From NCBI GenBank assembly GCA_039045975.1, contig JBCCJA010000042.1, forward strand, positions 1 through 33,122: 33,122 bases of DNA, read 5' to 3'. Under the pieces are notes generated by a model. It was not told the origin of the DNA, searched no databases, and saw nothing but the letters and a program-made list of their open reading frames with translations. The position numbers and the translations under genes were made by a program. Origin of the DNA: JBCCJA01 sp039045975 (GTDB lineage Bacteria > Planctomycetota > Planctomycetia > Planctomycetales > Planctomycetaceae). Shown piece by piece: positions 1-8,256 of the stretch. Position 1 is the stretch's first letter. Every line of letters starts with the position of its first letter.

Positions 1-513
1 CACCTTCTCCCCCCGCGGCGGGGAGAAGGGCGGAGTATCCTCCGCGGGCTCCGCTCCCGCCGCCGTGTCTTCGGCTGGCTGCTGCTGGCCTATCCGGTCT
101 GGTCGATCGGCTACGCCGCGGCGAACCCGTCCCCGACTTGCAACGAGGTCTTCCCGGCCTCGTCGTTCGCGTTGTTCGTCTTCGTCCCGGGCGAGCGACG
201 GGAGACGGTCATCGAGGTCAAAAAACTCGACGGCGAGTGGCTGCCGGAACCGGTCATCGCCCACGAACGCCCCGACCTGTTCCCCGCGGCCCTCGACGCG
301 AAGTTTTATTTGCGGACGCAGGAGATCTTGCGGCAATCGCTACGGGACAACCCGCACGTCGATTTCGTTGAACGGCAGATGCTCGCCGGCGGTCATGACG
401 CCGTCGAATATCGCATCGTGACCCGTGCGTACGACCCGTTCGGAGGCCTCGCCGCCGACCGCAAGGTCGAGGCGACGGGACGCGCGTACGCAGACCGAAA
501 GGCCCGACTTTGA
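1..513 (+). CDS. 5'-partial membrane-anchored hypothetical protein
   Basis: The reading frame is open from base 1 to the TGA at 511-513. No ATG, GTG or TTG occurs in frame before the TTG at 172, yet a convincing hydrophobic segment (WLLLAYPVW, about codons 26-40 of the frame) lies upstream of that TTG. The true start is therefore either outside the window or an unusual codon. After the membrane segment comes an exported-looking domain with alternating charged and hydrophobic residues (for example FVFVPGERR and VEYRIVTRAYDPF). I do not recognise a family. Its stop overlaps the next membrane-protein gene in TTGA, suggesting translational coupling and a shared role at the membrane. Function unknown. 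Confidence 0.55.
   Translation, partial: HLLPPRRGEGRSILRGLRSRRRVFGWLLLAYPVWSIGYAAANPSPTCNEVFPASSFALFVFVPGERRETVIEVKKLDGEWLPEPVIAHERPDLFPAALDAKFYLRTQEILRQSLRDNPHVDFVERQMLAGGHDAVEYRIVTRAYDPFGGLAADRKVEATGRAYADRKARL
3..29. repeat. Palindromic hairpin at window edge
   Basis: A 10-bp perfect inverted repeat, CCTTCTCCCC at 3-12 and GGGGAGAAGG at 20-29, is separated by a 7-nt G/C-rich spacer. There is no T-tract behind it, so it does not look like an intrinsic terminator. It is more like a dispersed intergenic palindrome. It lies at the edge of the window and in the open frame of the partial gene that follows, which makes it likely that this gene starts after the hairpin or that the hairpin is carried in its 5' end. 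Confidence 0.5.
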
Positions 514-1484
514 CCGGCCCGCGTTGGCGACTGCTTCCGCTGACGGCTCCCGGCGGGAACCCGCTCGTGACGCAGACCGAGGCGGCAACGCGGTCGCTGA
601 CGCTGCTGCGGACCTTCGCCGCCGTCAATCTGCTCTTCGCGGTCTATCACGTCTTCTACGCCGACAAGGCCGACGGCACCGGCTCGTGGTGGCCGGCGGC
701 GACGCCCGAATTCTGGGACCCGGTCTGGTGCGTCACGTGGGTCGACCTCGTCGGCGTCGCCGTCGGTTTTCCGCTGATCTATCTCGGCAATATCGCCGCC
801 GCGTTCGCCGCCGCCGTCTGGCCCGGCTCGCGGCCGCGCCGCGGCGCGGCCGCCGTGACCCAGTTCCTCGCCGTCGCGTTGTTCAGCTCGTACGGCAAGA
901 TCGAGCACCTGTGGCATATGTGGGTCTGGGCCGCGATCGGCCTCTCTTTCGCCCCGACGATCAAAGCCGATGTCGCCGCCGAGCCGCGGGCGAAGCGGCA
1001 GCTGCTGATCGAAACCGTCTGGATGACCCAGGCGTTGATCCTGCTGTTCTACACCCTCTCCGGCGTCATCAAGGCGGCCTTCGTGCCGGTGCAGCTTTAC
1101 CTCGGACAGCCGCACCTCTTTTCCGTCGACGCCCTCGCCCGACACGTCGCCGACCGGCTGCACCAGACCGGCGCGACGGCCCCGCTCGGCGAGCTGGTCG
1201 TCGAGCACCCGTGGCTCGGGTTCCCGGCGTTCCAGGCCGGGATGTACCTCGAACTGGCCTCGCTGCTCGTCGCGTTCCGCCCCGCCTGTCATCGGCTGTG
1301 GGGGGCCGCGTTGATCGGCCTGCACGTCTCGATCGGTCTGACGATGACGATCTGGTTCCTGCCGAACGTCGTCCTGCTCGCGATCCTGTTCCTGAACTCG
1401 CCCTTCGCCCCGCCCGACCGCGGGTTCTGGGACGGCTGGCGCGATCTGCCGGGACTGCTGTGGCTGACGCGGCGGCGTGACTGA
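510..1484 (+). CDS. Polytopic membrane protein, HTTM-like
   Basis: This 324-residue protein has several hydrophobic segments (for example around FAAVNLLFAVYHVFY, GVAVGFPLIYLG, ALILLFYTLSGV and TMTIWFLPNVVLLAILFL). The C-terminal pattern, with a Tyr-Leu-Glu stretch, Arg-Pro-x-x-His, LIGLHVSIGLTM and then LFLNSPF, resembles HTTM proteins (horizontally transferred transmembrane, related to vitamin K-dependent gamma-carboxylase membrane domains). That assignment is from pattern only. The TTG start at 510 overlaps the upstream stop and has an AAAGG about 7 nt before it. A GTG at 567 is an alternative that would give 305 residues. Catalytic function cannot be read from the sequence. It is probably co-transcribed with the preceding gene. 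Confidence 0.65.
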   Translation: MTGPRWRLLPLTAPGGNPLVTQTEAATRSLTLLRTFAAVNLLFAVYHVFYADKADGTGSWWPAATPEFWDPVWCVTWVDLVGVAVGFPLIYLGNIAAAFAAAVWPGSRPRRGAAAVTQFLAVALFSSYGKIEHLWHMWVWAAIGLSFAPTIKADVAAEPRAKRQLLIETVWMTQALILLFYTLSGVIKAAFVPVQLYLGQPHLFSVDALARHVADRLHQTGATAPLGELVVEHPWLGFPAFQAGMYLELASLLVAFRPACHRLWGAALIGLHVSIGLTMTIWFLPNVVLLAILFLNSPFAPPDRGFWDGWRDLPGLLWLTRRRD

Positions 1485-1544
1485 CACGCCGGCGTCGCCA
1501 GATCGGTATGCTCCGATCGAAGCCCGTCTCCCACCCGGTGACCC

Positions 1545-2174
1545 ATGTCCGAAGCGTCCGACCTCTACCTCCGCGTCGAAGCGGCCCTCGGCGACCTGCG
1601 GGCCGGCGACACGCAGGCCCGCGAAAAACTGCTCGCGATCGCCGGCGACCGCCTCACGGCGATCACCCGCAAGATCAAACGCGACTTCCCCGCCGTGTCA
1701 CGCTGGGAACAGACCGACGACGTCTTCCAGAACGCGTCGCTGCGGCTGTACCGCGCCCTCGGCCAGGTCGAGATCGAAGACGCCCGGCACTTCTTCCGCC
1801 TCGCCGCGACGCAGGTCCGACGCGAACTGATCGACATGGCCCGCAAGTACCAGGGCCCGCAGGGCTCCGGCGCGAACCACCACACGATCGGCCGCGCCGG
1901 CCTCGGCGACGACGGCGACCAGCCCCCGCCCGCCTGGGAGGGCGCCGAACTGACCAACGAGCCGGGCCGCGTCACCGCCTGGGGCGAACTGCACGAGGCG
2001 ATCGAACAACTCCCCGACGACGAACGCGAGGTCACCGAACTGCTCTGGTACCATCAACTCCCGCAGGCCGACGCGGCCGAAATCTTGAAGGTCGACGTGC
2101 GGACGATTAAACGCCGGTGGCGGTCGGCGCGATTGAAGCTTCACGAGAAGTTAGGCGAGTCACCGTTGGAATGA
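1545..2174 (+). CDS. ECF-type RNA polymerase sigma factor
   Basis: This 209-residue protein has the two-domain layout of an ECF sigma factor. A sigma-2 region carries the -10 and core-binding helices (TDDVFQNASLRLYRAL, then FFRLAATQVRRELIDMARK). A Gly/Pro-rich linker of about 50 residues follows. The sigma-4 helix-turn-helix (LPQADAAEILKVDVRTIKRR) sits near the C terminus. The linker and the TDDVFQNA motif are typical of the planctomycete ECF groups. No anti-sigma factor gene lies beside it. It starts at an ATG 60 bp after the preceding gene and ends about 100 bp before a secreted GH10-fold gene, so local control of the carbohydrate block is possible but only inferred. Confidence 0.92.
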   Translation: MSEASDLYLRVEAALGDLRAGDTQAREKLLAIAGDRLTAITRKIKRDFPAVSRWEQTDDVFQNASLRLYRALGQVEIEDARHFFRLAATQVRRELIDMARKYQGPQGSGANHHTIGRAGLGDDGDQPPPAWEGAELTNEPGRVTAWGELHEAIEQLPDDEREVTELLWYHQLPQADAAEILKVDVRTIKRRWRSARLKLHEKLGESPLE

Positions 2175-2275
2175 CGGCACCGCCGAAACGGAAGAGGGCG
2201 TCTGCGATCCGCAATCGGCCCGCGACAACCACCGCGAACTTTCTTGAGACCTTATTAAGAGTGACGGCCCCCGAT

Positions 2276-4111
2276 ATGCATCCTCTCAAACTCGCCGCCG
2301 TTGTCGGCATGCTCACACTCTGCGGCAACACCGCCGACGCTTCCCCGGTCGACGTCCTGGCCGGCGTAGAGCCGCGGACGAATATGCGGTCGGGCAATAA
2401 GGCCCGACCGGTCCCCGTCCGCGGGCAGGAGTTCGACCGGGCCGTCCGCGTCGAGACGCTCGGCGGCAGCCACGAGTGGCACGCCCAAATCCTCGCCGAC
2501 ACGACCGCCGGGATCGCCGCCGGCGACGTGTTCTGCGTGCGACTGTGGCTGAAGGCGGTCGACGTCAAAAACTCGCCCGACGGTAAGGGCCGGGCGATCG
2601 TGCATTTCCACAACGGCAAGGCGAATAAAGCCGGGCTGCTCGTGCGGGAGAAGCTGTCGGTCGGCCCGGAATGGACCGAGTACAGCGTCCCGTTCGTGGC
2701 CCCGATAGACGGGCCGGCCGAGGCGGCGCGGCTGATGCTGAACTTGAACGGCGTCGAACAGACGATCCTCGTCGGCCCGGTGTCGATCACGAACTACGGG
2801 CCCGATTACCCGCTGTCCGAACTGACCCGCGGGCTCGCGTCTTACGACGGCCAGGCGGCCGACGCGCCGTGGCGGGCCGAGGCGGCCGAGCGGATCGAGC
2901 GGTACCGCACGGGGCCGCTAGCAGTCCGCGTCGTCGACGGCGCGGGGCAGCCGGTCGCGGGGGCGGAGGTCGACGTCCGCATGCGTCGTCACGCGTTCGC
3001 GTTCGGCTCGTCGGTCACGATCGAGCTGCTGACGCTCGGCGACGAGGACTTCCCCGTCTGGAGCACCCGCGGCTCGCACACGGCCGAGGACGGCCGCCGC
3101 TACCGCGAGATCGTCACGTCGCACTTCACGCGGATCACGCCCGAGGGCGCCCTACGGCCGAACGGGTACCGGCTGCACCGTGCGCCGGAAGAGGCGAAGC
3201 ACCCCAAGCTGTCTGCTAAGAAGGCCCGCGCCTTCGACCGGCTGGCGGCTTTCACGCAAGAGCACGGGATCGAAGTCCGCGGACACTGCCTCAGCTGGGG
3301 CGCGGTCGGGCACGGGCCGTGGGGCCGGTTCGGCGGCAGCCGTGATGAGCACTACGCCGCGATGACGGAGATCCTCGACGAGATCCCTGCCGCCTGCGGC
3401 GGGCTCGTCTCGGAGTGGGACACGCTGAACCACCCCTGCGGCTGGGGCGTGTCGATCGAAGACCTCTACGGCGGGCTCGACATGCACGTCGAGATCATGC
3501 GGCGGGCCCGCGAAAACGCCCCGCCCGGCACGCGGCATTACGTGAACGAGGGGCACGTCATCACGGAGCGGTCGCGGGTGCCCGACTACGAGCGGGTCAT
3601 TAAGTACCTGATCGCGAACGGCCAGGGCCCCGACGGGATCGGCATGATGGCCCACTTCGACCGGTCCCAGCTGACCGGCATGGACGACGCCTGGGCCGTC
3701 CTCCAGCGGCTCGCGAAGCTCGCCCCGCGGCTGCAGCTGACCGAGCTCGACGTCAGCACCGCCGGCGACGACGAGCTACAGGCCGACTACCTGCGGGACA
3801 TCATGACGCTCTGCTTCAGCCACCCGCAGATGGACGGGATCGTCATGTGGGGCTTCTGGGAGGGCCACCACTGGAAGCCCGAGACGGCTTTGTGGCGAAA
3901 AGACTGGTCGATCAAGCCGGCCGGCGAGGCGTGGCTGAAACTCGTCAAAGACGACTGGTGGACCACCGAGACGGTCACGACCGACGCCGCCGGCCGCGCT
4001 ACCGTCCCGCACGCCTTCTACGGCGACTACACGATCGGAACTGGCGGCGTGACGGCCGACGCGTCGCACCGGGCGGGCACGACGGCGGTCGTCAAACTGA
4101 TCGTGGAGTAA
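2276..4111 (+). CDS. Secreted GH10-fold protein with CBM-like N-domain; acid/base Glu replaced by His
   Basis: The frame is open from 2117, but the ATG at 2276 begins a classic signal peptide (MHPLKLAAVVGMLTLCG, then ADAS) and gives 611 residues; earlier codons overlap the sigma factor. Residues about 30-180 look like a CenC/CBM4-9-type beta-sandwich (AIVHFHNGKAN, EWTEYSVPF). A short linker domain (LAVRVVDGAGQPVAGAEV) leads into a GH10-like barrel at about 245-565, with RGHCLSW, EWDTLNHP, GIGMMAHF, LQLTELDVS and IVMWGFWEGHHW. The nucleophile of GH10 enzymes is present as Glu490 in TELD. The acid/base position, normally the Glu of WDVVNE, is His386 (WDTLNH). It is therefore either an altered-mechanism enzyme or a non-catalytic xylan-binding relative. 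About 45 C-terminal residues form a further beta-rich tail. A hairpin separates it from the sulfatase downstream. Confidence 0.85.
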   Translation: MHPLKLAAVVGMLTLCGNTADASPVDVLAGVEPRTNMRSGNKARPVPVRGQEFDRAVRVETLGGSHEWHAQILADTTAGIAAGDVFCVRLWLKAVDVKNSPDGKGRAIVHFHNGKANKAGLLVREKLSVGPEWTEYSVPFVAPIDGPAEAARLMLNLNGVEQTILVGPVSITNYGPDYPLSELTRGLASYDGQAADAPWRAEAAERIERYRTGPLAVRVVDGAGQPVAGAEVDVRMRRHAFAFGSSVTIELLTLGDEDFPVWSTRGSHTAEDGRRYREIVTSHFTRITPEGALRPNGYRLHRAPEEAKHPKLSAKKARAFDRLAAFTQEHGIEVRGHCLSWGAVGHGPWGRFGGSRDEHYAAMTEILDEIPAACGGLVSEWDTLNHPCGWGVSIEDLYGGLDMHVEIMRRARENAPPGTRHYVNEGHVITERSRVPDYERVIKYLIANGQGPDGIGMMAHFDRSQLTGMDDAWAVLQRLAKLAPRLQLTELDVSTAGDDELQADYLRDIMTLCFSHPQMDGIVMWGFWEGHHWKPETALWRKDWSIKPAGEAWLKLVKDDWWTTETVTTDAAGRATVPHAFYGDYTIGTGGVTADASHRAGTTAVVKLIVE

Positions 4112-4127
4112 GGCCCACGAGAGCGGC

Positions 4128-4169
4128 CCGGCCTGCGGACGCGGTTTGCCCGCCGCTAGAGCAGGCCGG
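4128..4169. terminator. Hairpin between GH10-like and sulfatase genes
   Basis: A 9-bp inverted repeat (CCGGCCTGC at 4128-4136, GCAGGCCGG at 4161-4169) encloses a second small stem (GCGG at 4141-4144, CCGC at 4153-4156). It lies 16 bp after the stop of the GH10-like gene and about 40 bp before the sulfatase start. There is no T-run, so it could be a Rho-dependent or attenuating structure rather than a canonical intrinsic terminator. Confidence 0.4.
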
Positions 4170-4208
4170 TACGGTCGGCGTCGACACCGAACCGCCGTGA
4201 GTCACCCG

Positions 4209-5849
4209 ATGCGCACCTCGCTCGTTTGTTTCCTTCTCGCCGCGGCCCTGCCGGTCCCCGCGGCCGAGCGGCCGAACATCCTGCTGATCACCGCCGACGA
4301 CCACACCTCGCAGGCGATCGGGGCCTATCGGCGTCGGTTCGCGTCACTCGACCCGACGCCGGTCATCGACCGGCTCGCCCGTGACGGGCTGCTGTTCGAG
4401 AACGCTTTCTGCAGCAACTCGATCTGCACGCCGTCGCGGGCCTGCCTGATCAGCGGCCGCTACTCGCACGTGACGAACACGCGTGACCTCGACGACAGCC
4501 TCGACCCGCAGTTCCACACCCTGCCGCGGGAATTAAGAAAAGCGGGCTACGAGACCGCCGTCGTCGGCAAATGGCATCTGACGCACGAGCCGGCCGACTT
4601 CGACTATTACTGCGTCCTCCCGGGACAGGGCCGCTATTTCGACCCCGAGTTCTGCGTCCGCGGCGACGGGCCGTGGCCGACGAACCTGATCGAAATCGAG
4701 GGCAAGCATTCCAGCGACGCCGTCACCGACCTGACGCTCGATTGGCTGAAGACCGGACGGGACGAAGCCAAGCCCTTTTTCTTGATGCACCAGTTCAAGG
4801 CGCCGCACGATTTCTTCGATTACGCGTCGCGGTATGAAGACTATCTGGCCGACGTCGAGATGCCGCTGCCGGGGTCGATGTCGGAGACGCCCGCGGGCTT
4901 CGGCTCGCTCGCGACCCGCGGCCCCGGCGATTCGCTGCTGCCGCACGTCGGCACGTCGGTCACCCGTCGGAATCCGTACCGCAACTACACGCACATGTAT
5001 GCCGACGACGCCTCGTTGTCGAACGGAGACGCGGCACTCAAAGCCTACGACACTTACCTGAAAAAATATCTGCGGTGCGTCAAAGGCGTCGACGACAACG
5101 TCGGCCGCCTGCTGGCTTACCTCGACGAGTCGGGTCTCGCCGAGAACACGCTCGTGCTCTACACCGCCGACCAGGGCATGATGCTCGGCGAGCACGACTA
5201 CATCGACAAGCGTTGGATCTTCGACGAATCGATGCGGACGCCGTTGATCGTCCGCCTGCCGGGCCGCGTCGCCGCCGACGCGCGGACCGACGCAATCGTC
5301 GAGAATATCGACGTCGCACCGACGCTGATCGACTTCGCCGGCGGCGAAGTCCCGGCCGACGTGCAGGGACGCTCGTTCCGCAAGATCTGCGAAACCGGCG
5401 TCGAACCGGACGACTGGAAGCAAGAGGCCTATTACCGCTACTGGATGCACATCGCCCATCACGACGTCCCGGCGCACGTCGGCCTGCGGACGAAAGATTT
5501 TAAGCTCATCTATTTCTACGGGGCCGACTTCCGCGACCGCGGCAAGCCCCGCACGCCGCCGGGCTGGGAACTCTACGACCTCCGCACCGACCCGCTGGAA
5601 TTAAACAACGTCGCCGACGACCCGGCCTACGCCGACACGCTGGCCCGGCTCAAAGACCGCCTCGCGGCGACCCGCGCCCGCGTCGGCGACACGGGCTCGG
5701 AATCGGCCGAGGTCGAAGCGGTCATCCGCGAGTTCTGGGACTATGACGACGCCGACCGTAACGCCGCCGTCGCCATCGGCCGCGATTACGAGCAATGGCG
5801 GGCCGGCATCGAACGCTACGTCCCCGGGTCGAACAAGCACGACAAGTAG
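4209..5849 (+). CDS. Secreted S1-family sulfatase
   Basis: This 546-residue protein begins at an ATG giving a signal peptide (MRTSLVCFLLAAALPVPAAE); the frame extends upstream to 4146 but without a secretory start. The mature protein opens with the metal-binding strand NILLITADDH. The sulfatase signature CTPSR follows, with Cys73 as the residue converted to formylglycine, and then GKWHL and TADQGMMLGEHD, which supply further active-site residues. It hydrolyses a sulfate ester, presumably in the periplasm. The substrate is not readable. Its neighbours are a GH10-fold protein upstream and a PQQ-propeller gene whose stop is only 18 bp away on the other strand. A role in desulfating a plant or algal polysaccharide is inferred from context. 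Maturation needs a formylglycine-generating enzyme; the FGE-like protein in this window lacks the usual cysteine pair. Confidence 0.92.
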   Translation: MRTSLVCFLLAAALPVPAAERPNILLITADDHTSQAIGAYRRRFASLDPTPVIDRLARDGLLFENAFCSNSICTPSRACLISGRYSHVTNTRDLDDSLDPQFHTLPRELRKAGYETAVVGKWHLTHEPADFDYYCVLPGQGRYFDPEFCVRGDGPWPTNLIEIEGKHSSDAVTDLTLDWLKTGRDEAKPFFLMHQFKAPHDFFDYASRYEDYLADVEMPLPGSMSETPAGFGSLATRGPGDSLLPHVGTSVTRRNPYRNYTHMYADDASLSNGDAALKAYDTYLKKYLRCVKGVDDNVGRLLAYLDESGLAENTLVLYTADQGMMLGEHDYIDKRWIFDESMRTPLIVRLPGRVAADARTDAIVENIDVAPTLIDFAGGEVPADVQGRSFRKICETGVEPDDWKQEAYYRYWMHIAHHDVPAHVGLRTKDFKLIYFYGADFRDRGKPRTPPGWELYDLRTDPLELNNVADDPAYADTLARLKDRLAATRARVGDTGSESAEVEAVIREFWDYDDADRNAAVAIGRDYEQWRAGIERYVPGSNKHDK

Positions 5850-5867
5850 CCGCGTCGGCCCCGCGAC

Positions 5868-7574
5868 TCAGTCGCCGATCGCGATCAGTTCTTTCGACGT
5901 GCGGTGATAGATTACGCCGTCAGAGTAGCTAATCGAATTCAGCGTCCACGTCTCACCCGACGGCCCGAGGTCGTTGATCGCGACAACGGCCGACGGGTCG
6001 AGGACCGCCGCGTCGGCGTCGATCACGTAGGTGATCCCCAACGTCGTTGTCCAATAAATATTCCCGTTCAGCACCACCGGAGTGCCCCAGTACGCCGGGG
6101 CCTTCCAGCCGTCTTCCTTCGTGCGAGACTCGGTCGAAACGTCGAGCCCGGCCGCGTTCCGCGTCTCGACCGCGACGAGTTCGCCGTAAACGAAACGGTC
6201 GGCCTCACCTCGTTCACGCACGACCGTCACGGGCAGTTCGAAGTACTCGACCTTCCCCGTCTCGACGTCGACCCGGCCGACGCAGTGCGACGGCCCGGCG
6301 AGCCCGTTGACCCCCGGCGGGCGGTTCCGCTTATTCCCGGTCGTACACAGGAAATAATAATACCCGCCCGCGGCGACGTTCGAGTGCGGCGACGGGTTCA
6401 CGACGATCGAAGGCGGCCGACGGCCTTTGACCTTCAGGTAATCGGGCCAGTCGGGCGTCTCGCGGAGATGAATACCGGCGAGCAGCCGGTGACGGCCCTG
6501 TTCCGGGTCCCAACGACGCAGATCGACGTCTTCGATCAACGATAGTTTCTTCGCAAGCTCGCCGGTCTCGATGTCGAGCAGCACCGCGCTCTCGACCGGC
6601 TGGAGGTTGAACCAGTAGGCGTAGCGGTCGTCCCAGACGCAGTCATACATCGCCGGCCACGTGCGGCCGACGACCGTGCCCGGTTCGGCCGGCTTTCCGA
6701 ACTTGTCGGTCGGCGTGAGGAACAGCCACTCCGACTTGCCCGCCTCGCCCCGCGCGAGGCTGACCAGGTTCAGGCCCGCGGGCCTTTCCGGGTGGTCGTG
6801 CACGGCGCCGCGGCCGGTCATCAACGCCGGCTCGCCGGCGGGCGTAAACCCGAACATCGACGTGACGTACGACGTCGACCCGTGCTCGGCGGTCCAGACC
6901 GTCTCGCCGGTTTTAAGGTCTCGGCCTCGCAGATAGTTCCAGCCGAACTTCTCTTCTCCCGGGTCGTCCGGCGGTTCGAGGTTGATGACCGTGCCGTCAT
7001 AGAGGATCGGCTCGTGCATTTTATTAAACGGGAAATGCTCTGCCGGGCCCCAGGGCCGCCACGTCTTCCGCCAGAGTTCGTTTCCCTCGAAGTCGAACGC
7101 CGCGATGCAGCCGCTCGCGTTCGTGAACACGACCGTCTCGCCGTCCGTGACCGGCGTCGGCGACGTCGGGTCGCTGTAGGTGTACATCATCGGCCCGGGC
7201 ACGAGCCCGCCGATCGGGACGCTCCAGAGGATCGCGCCGTCCGCCACGTCGACGCAGAGGCCGACGATCTCGGCGGAGAAATTCTTCTTGCCCGCCCCGT
7301 CCACGCCCTCGCCCGGCGCGAACGTCGTCAGGAACAGCCGGTCGCCCCAGACGGCGATACCGCTCTGCCCGACGTTCGGCAGCGGCGTCCGCCAGCGGAT
7401 GTTCTCGCCCCGGCTGACCGACCACGCGGTCGGCACCGGGTCGTCGGTCGTGAGCTGAAAGTTGCTGTTCGGGCCGCCGGCCTGCCCCCAGGTCCCGGTC
7501 AGATCCCCGCCGGCCGACGCCGACGCGACCGCGCACGCCGCCCACATCGTCACAAAGAAGAATCGGCCGTTCAT
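5868..7574 (-). CDS. Exported PQQ-type beta-propeller protein
   Basis: This 568-residue protein starts at the ATG at 7574, which gives a signal peptide (MNGRFFFVTMWAACAVASASA); upstream in-frame codons to 7658 do not look coding. The body carries repeated propeller blades ending in Trp-containing docking motifs: NIRWRTPLPNVGQSG, GAILWSVPIGG, NELWRKTWRP and TVWTAEHG. This is the PQQ_2/BamB-like propeller fold common in planctomycetes. No dehydrogenase active-site motif was seen, so a structural or binding role is as likely as a redox one. The opening GTWGQAGGPNSNF is typical of planctomycete propeller proteins. It converges on the sulfatase gene with an 18-bp gap. Confidence 0.85.
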   Translation of the reverse strand: MNGRFFFVTMWAACAVASASAGGDLTGTWGQAGGPNSNFQLTTDDPVPTAWSVSRGENIRWRTPLPNVGQSGIAVWGDRLFLTTFAPGEGVDGAGKKNFSAEIVGLCVDVADGAILWSVPIGGLVPGPMMYTYSDPTSPTPVTDGETVVFTNASGCIAAFDFEGNELWRKTWRPWGPAEHFPFNKMHEPILYDGTVINLEPPDDPGEEKFGWNYLRGRDLKTGETVWTAEHGSTSYVTSMFGFTPAGEPALMTGRGAVHDHPERPAGLNLVSLARGEAGKSEWLFLTPTDKFGKPAEPGTVVGRTWPAMYDCVWDDRYAYWFNLQPVESAVLLDIETGELAKKLSLIEDVDLRRWDPEQGRHRLLAGIHLRETPDWPDYLKVKGRRPPSIVVNPSPHSNVAAGGYYYFLCTTGNKRNRPPGVNGLAGPSHCVGRVDVETGKVEYFELPVTVVRERGEADRFVYGELVAVETRNAAGLDVSTESRTKEDGWKAPAYWGTPVVLNGNIYWTTTLGITYVIDADAAVLDPSAVVAINDLGPSGETWTLNSISYSDGVIYHRTSKELIAIGD

Positions 7575-7688
7575 CGTCGATCGCCTCGCCACGGACACCC
7601 GGCCCGCCGGCGGCGAACCCATCCATAAAAGATGATGCGTCCCCCGCCCCACCGCCATCCCGGGCCGGCGATCCGACCGGGTCCGCCG

Positions 7689-8210
7689 TCAAGCCCCGAA
7701 GGAAGGGTTCTCGGCGACGATCCACGCGTTGATCGCGGTCGACATCATCAACCACGCGAAGTACGGCACGAGCATCACCGCGGCGACCTTCGAAACGCGG
7801 GCGTAAGCGGCGATCATCAGGGCGAGCGTCACGTCGAGTGCGAGTAGTTCCCACATCGCGACGTCGGGCCGCTCGACCGTGAAGAACAGCAACGACCAGC
7901 CGACGTTCAGCACGCACTGGGCCCCGTACAGGCCGAGTGCGAGCCCGACTCCCGGGTGCCCCACGCGGCGACAAACCAGCCACGTCGACCACGCCAGCAG
8001 CGTCAGCACGACGGTCCACACGGGCGTGAAGACCCAGGGCGGCGGCTGATAGGGCGGGAATTCGAGCTCAACGTACCAACGACCCAAGCCGAGGAACGTC
8101 AGCCAGCCGCCCATCCCGAGCAACGCCGCCGAGATCGCCGAGGTCATAGCCAGCGAGCCGTACTGACCGCCCTGCCGGACGTCACCCTCTGCCGGAACGG
8201 GAAGACTCAT
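7689..8210 (-). CDS. tspO: TspO/MBR family membrane protein
   Basis: This 173-residue protein has the five-helix TspO (translocator protein / peripheral benzodiazepine receptor-like) pattern. The diagnostic loop PPYQPPPWVFTPVWTV is followed by the helix motif VLNVGWSLLFF and the last helix LVPYFAWLMMSTAINAWIV. Bacterial TspO proteins bind porphyrins and act in tetrapyrrole, light or stress responses. ATG at 8210 is used; an internal ATG at 8147 would still leave all helices. It lies 46 bp downstream of the GH10-GH62 gene on the same strand, so it may be read through from that promoter, though no functional link is evident. Confidence 0.92.
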   Translation of the reverse strand: MSLPVPAEGDVRQGGQYGSLAMTSAISAALLGMGGWLTFLGLGRWYVELEFPPYQPPPWVFTPVWTVVLTLLAWSTWLVCRRVGHPGVGLALGLYGAQCVLNVGWSLLFFTVERPDVAMWELLALDVTLALMIAAYARVSKVAAVMLVPYFAWLMMSTAINAWIVAENPSFGA

Positions 8211-8256
8211 GACAGCGGGTCGCTCGCGTCCGGGATCGACTCAACAGACGTCCCGA

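Noticed and set aside
393..1487. A 364-codon minus-strand frame opposite the HTTM-like gene
   Set aside because: The product is made of charged low-complexity residues, as expected from the complement of hydrophobic codons.
5868..7574. A quinoprotein alcohol or glucose dehydrogenase
   Set aside because: The propeller blades are present, but no Cys-Cys, PQQ-ligand or calcium-site motif was seen, so only a PQQ-type propeller is claimed.
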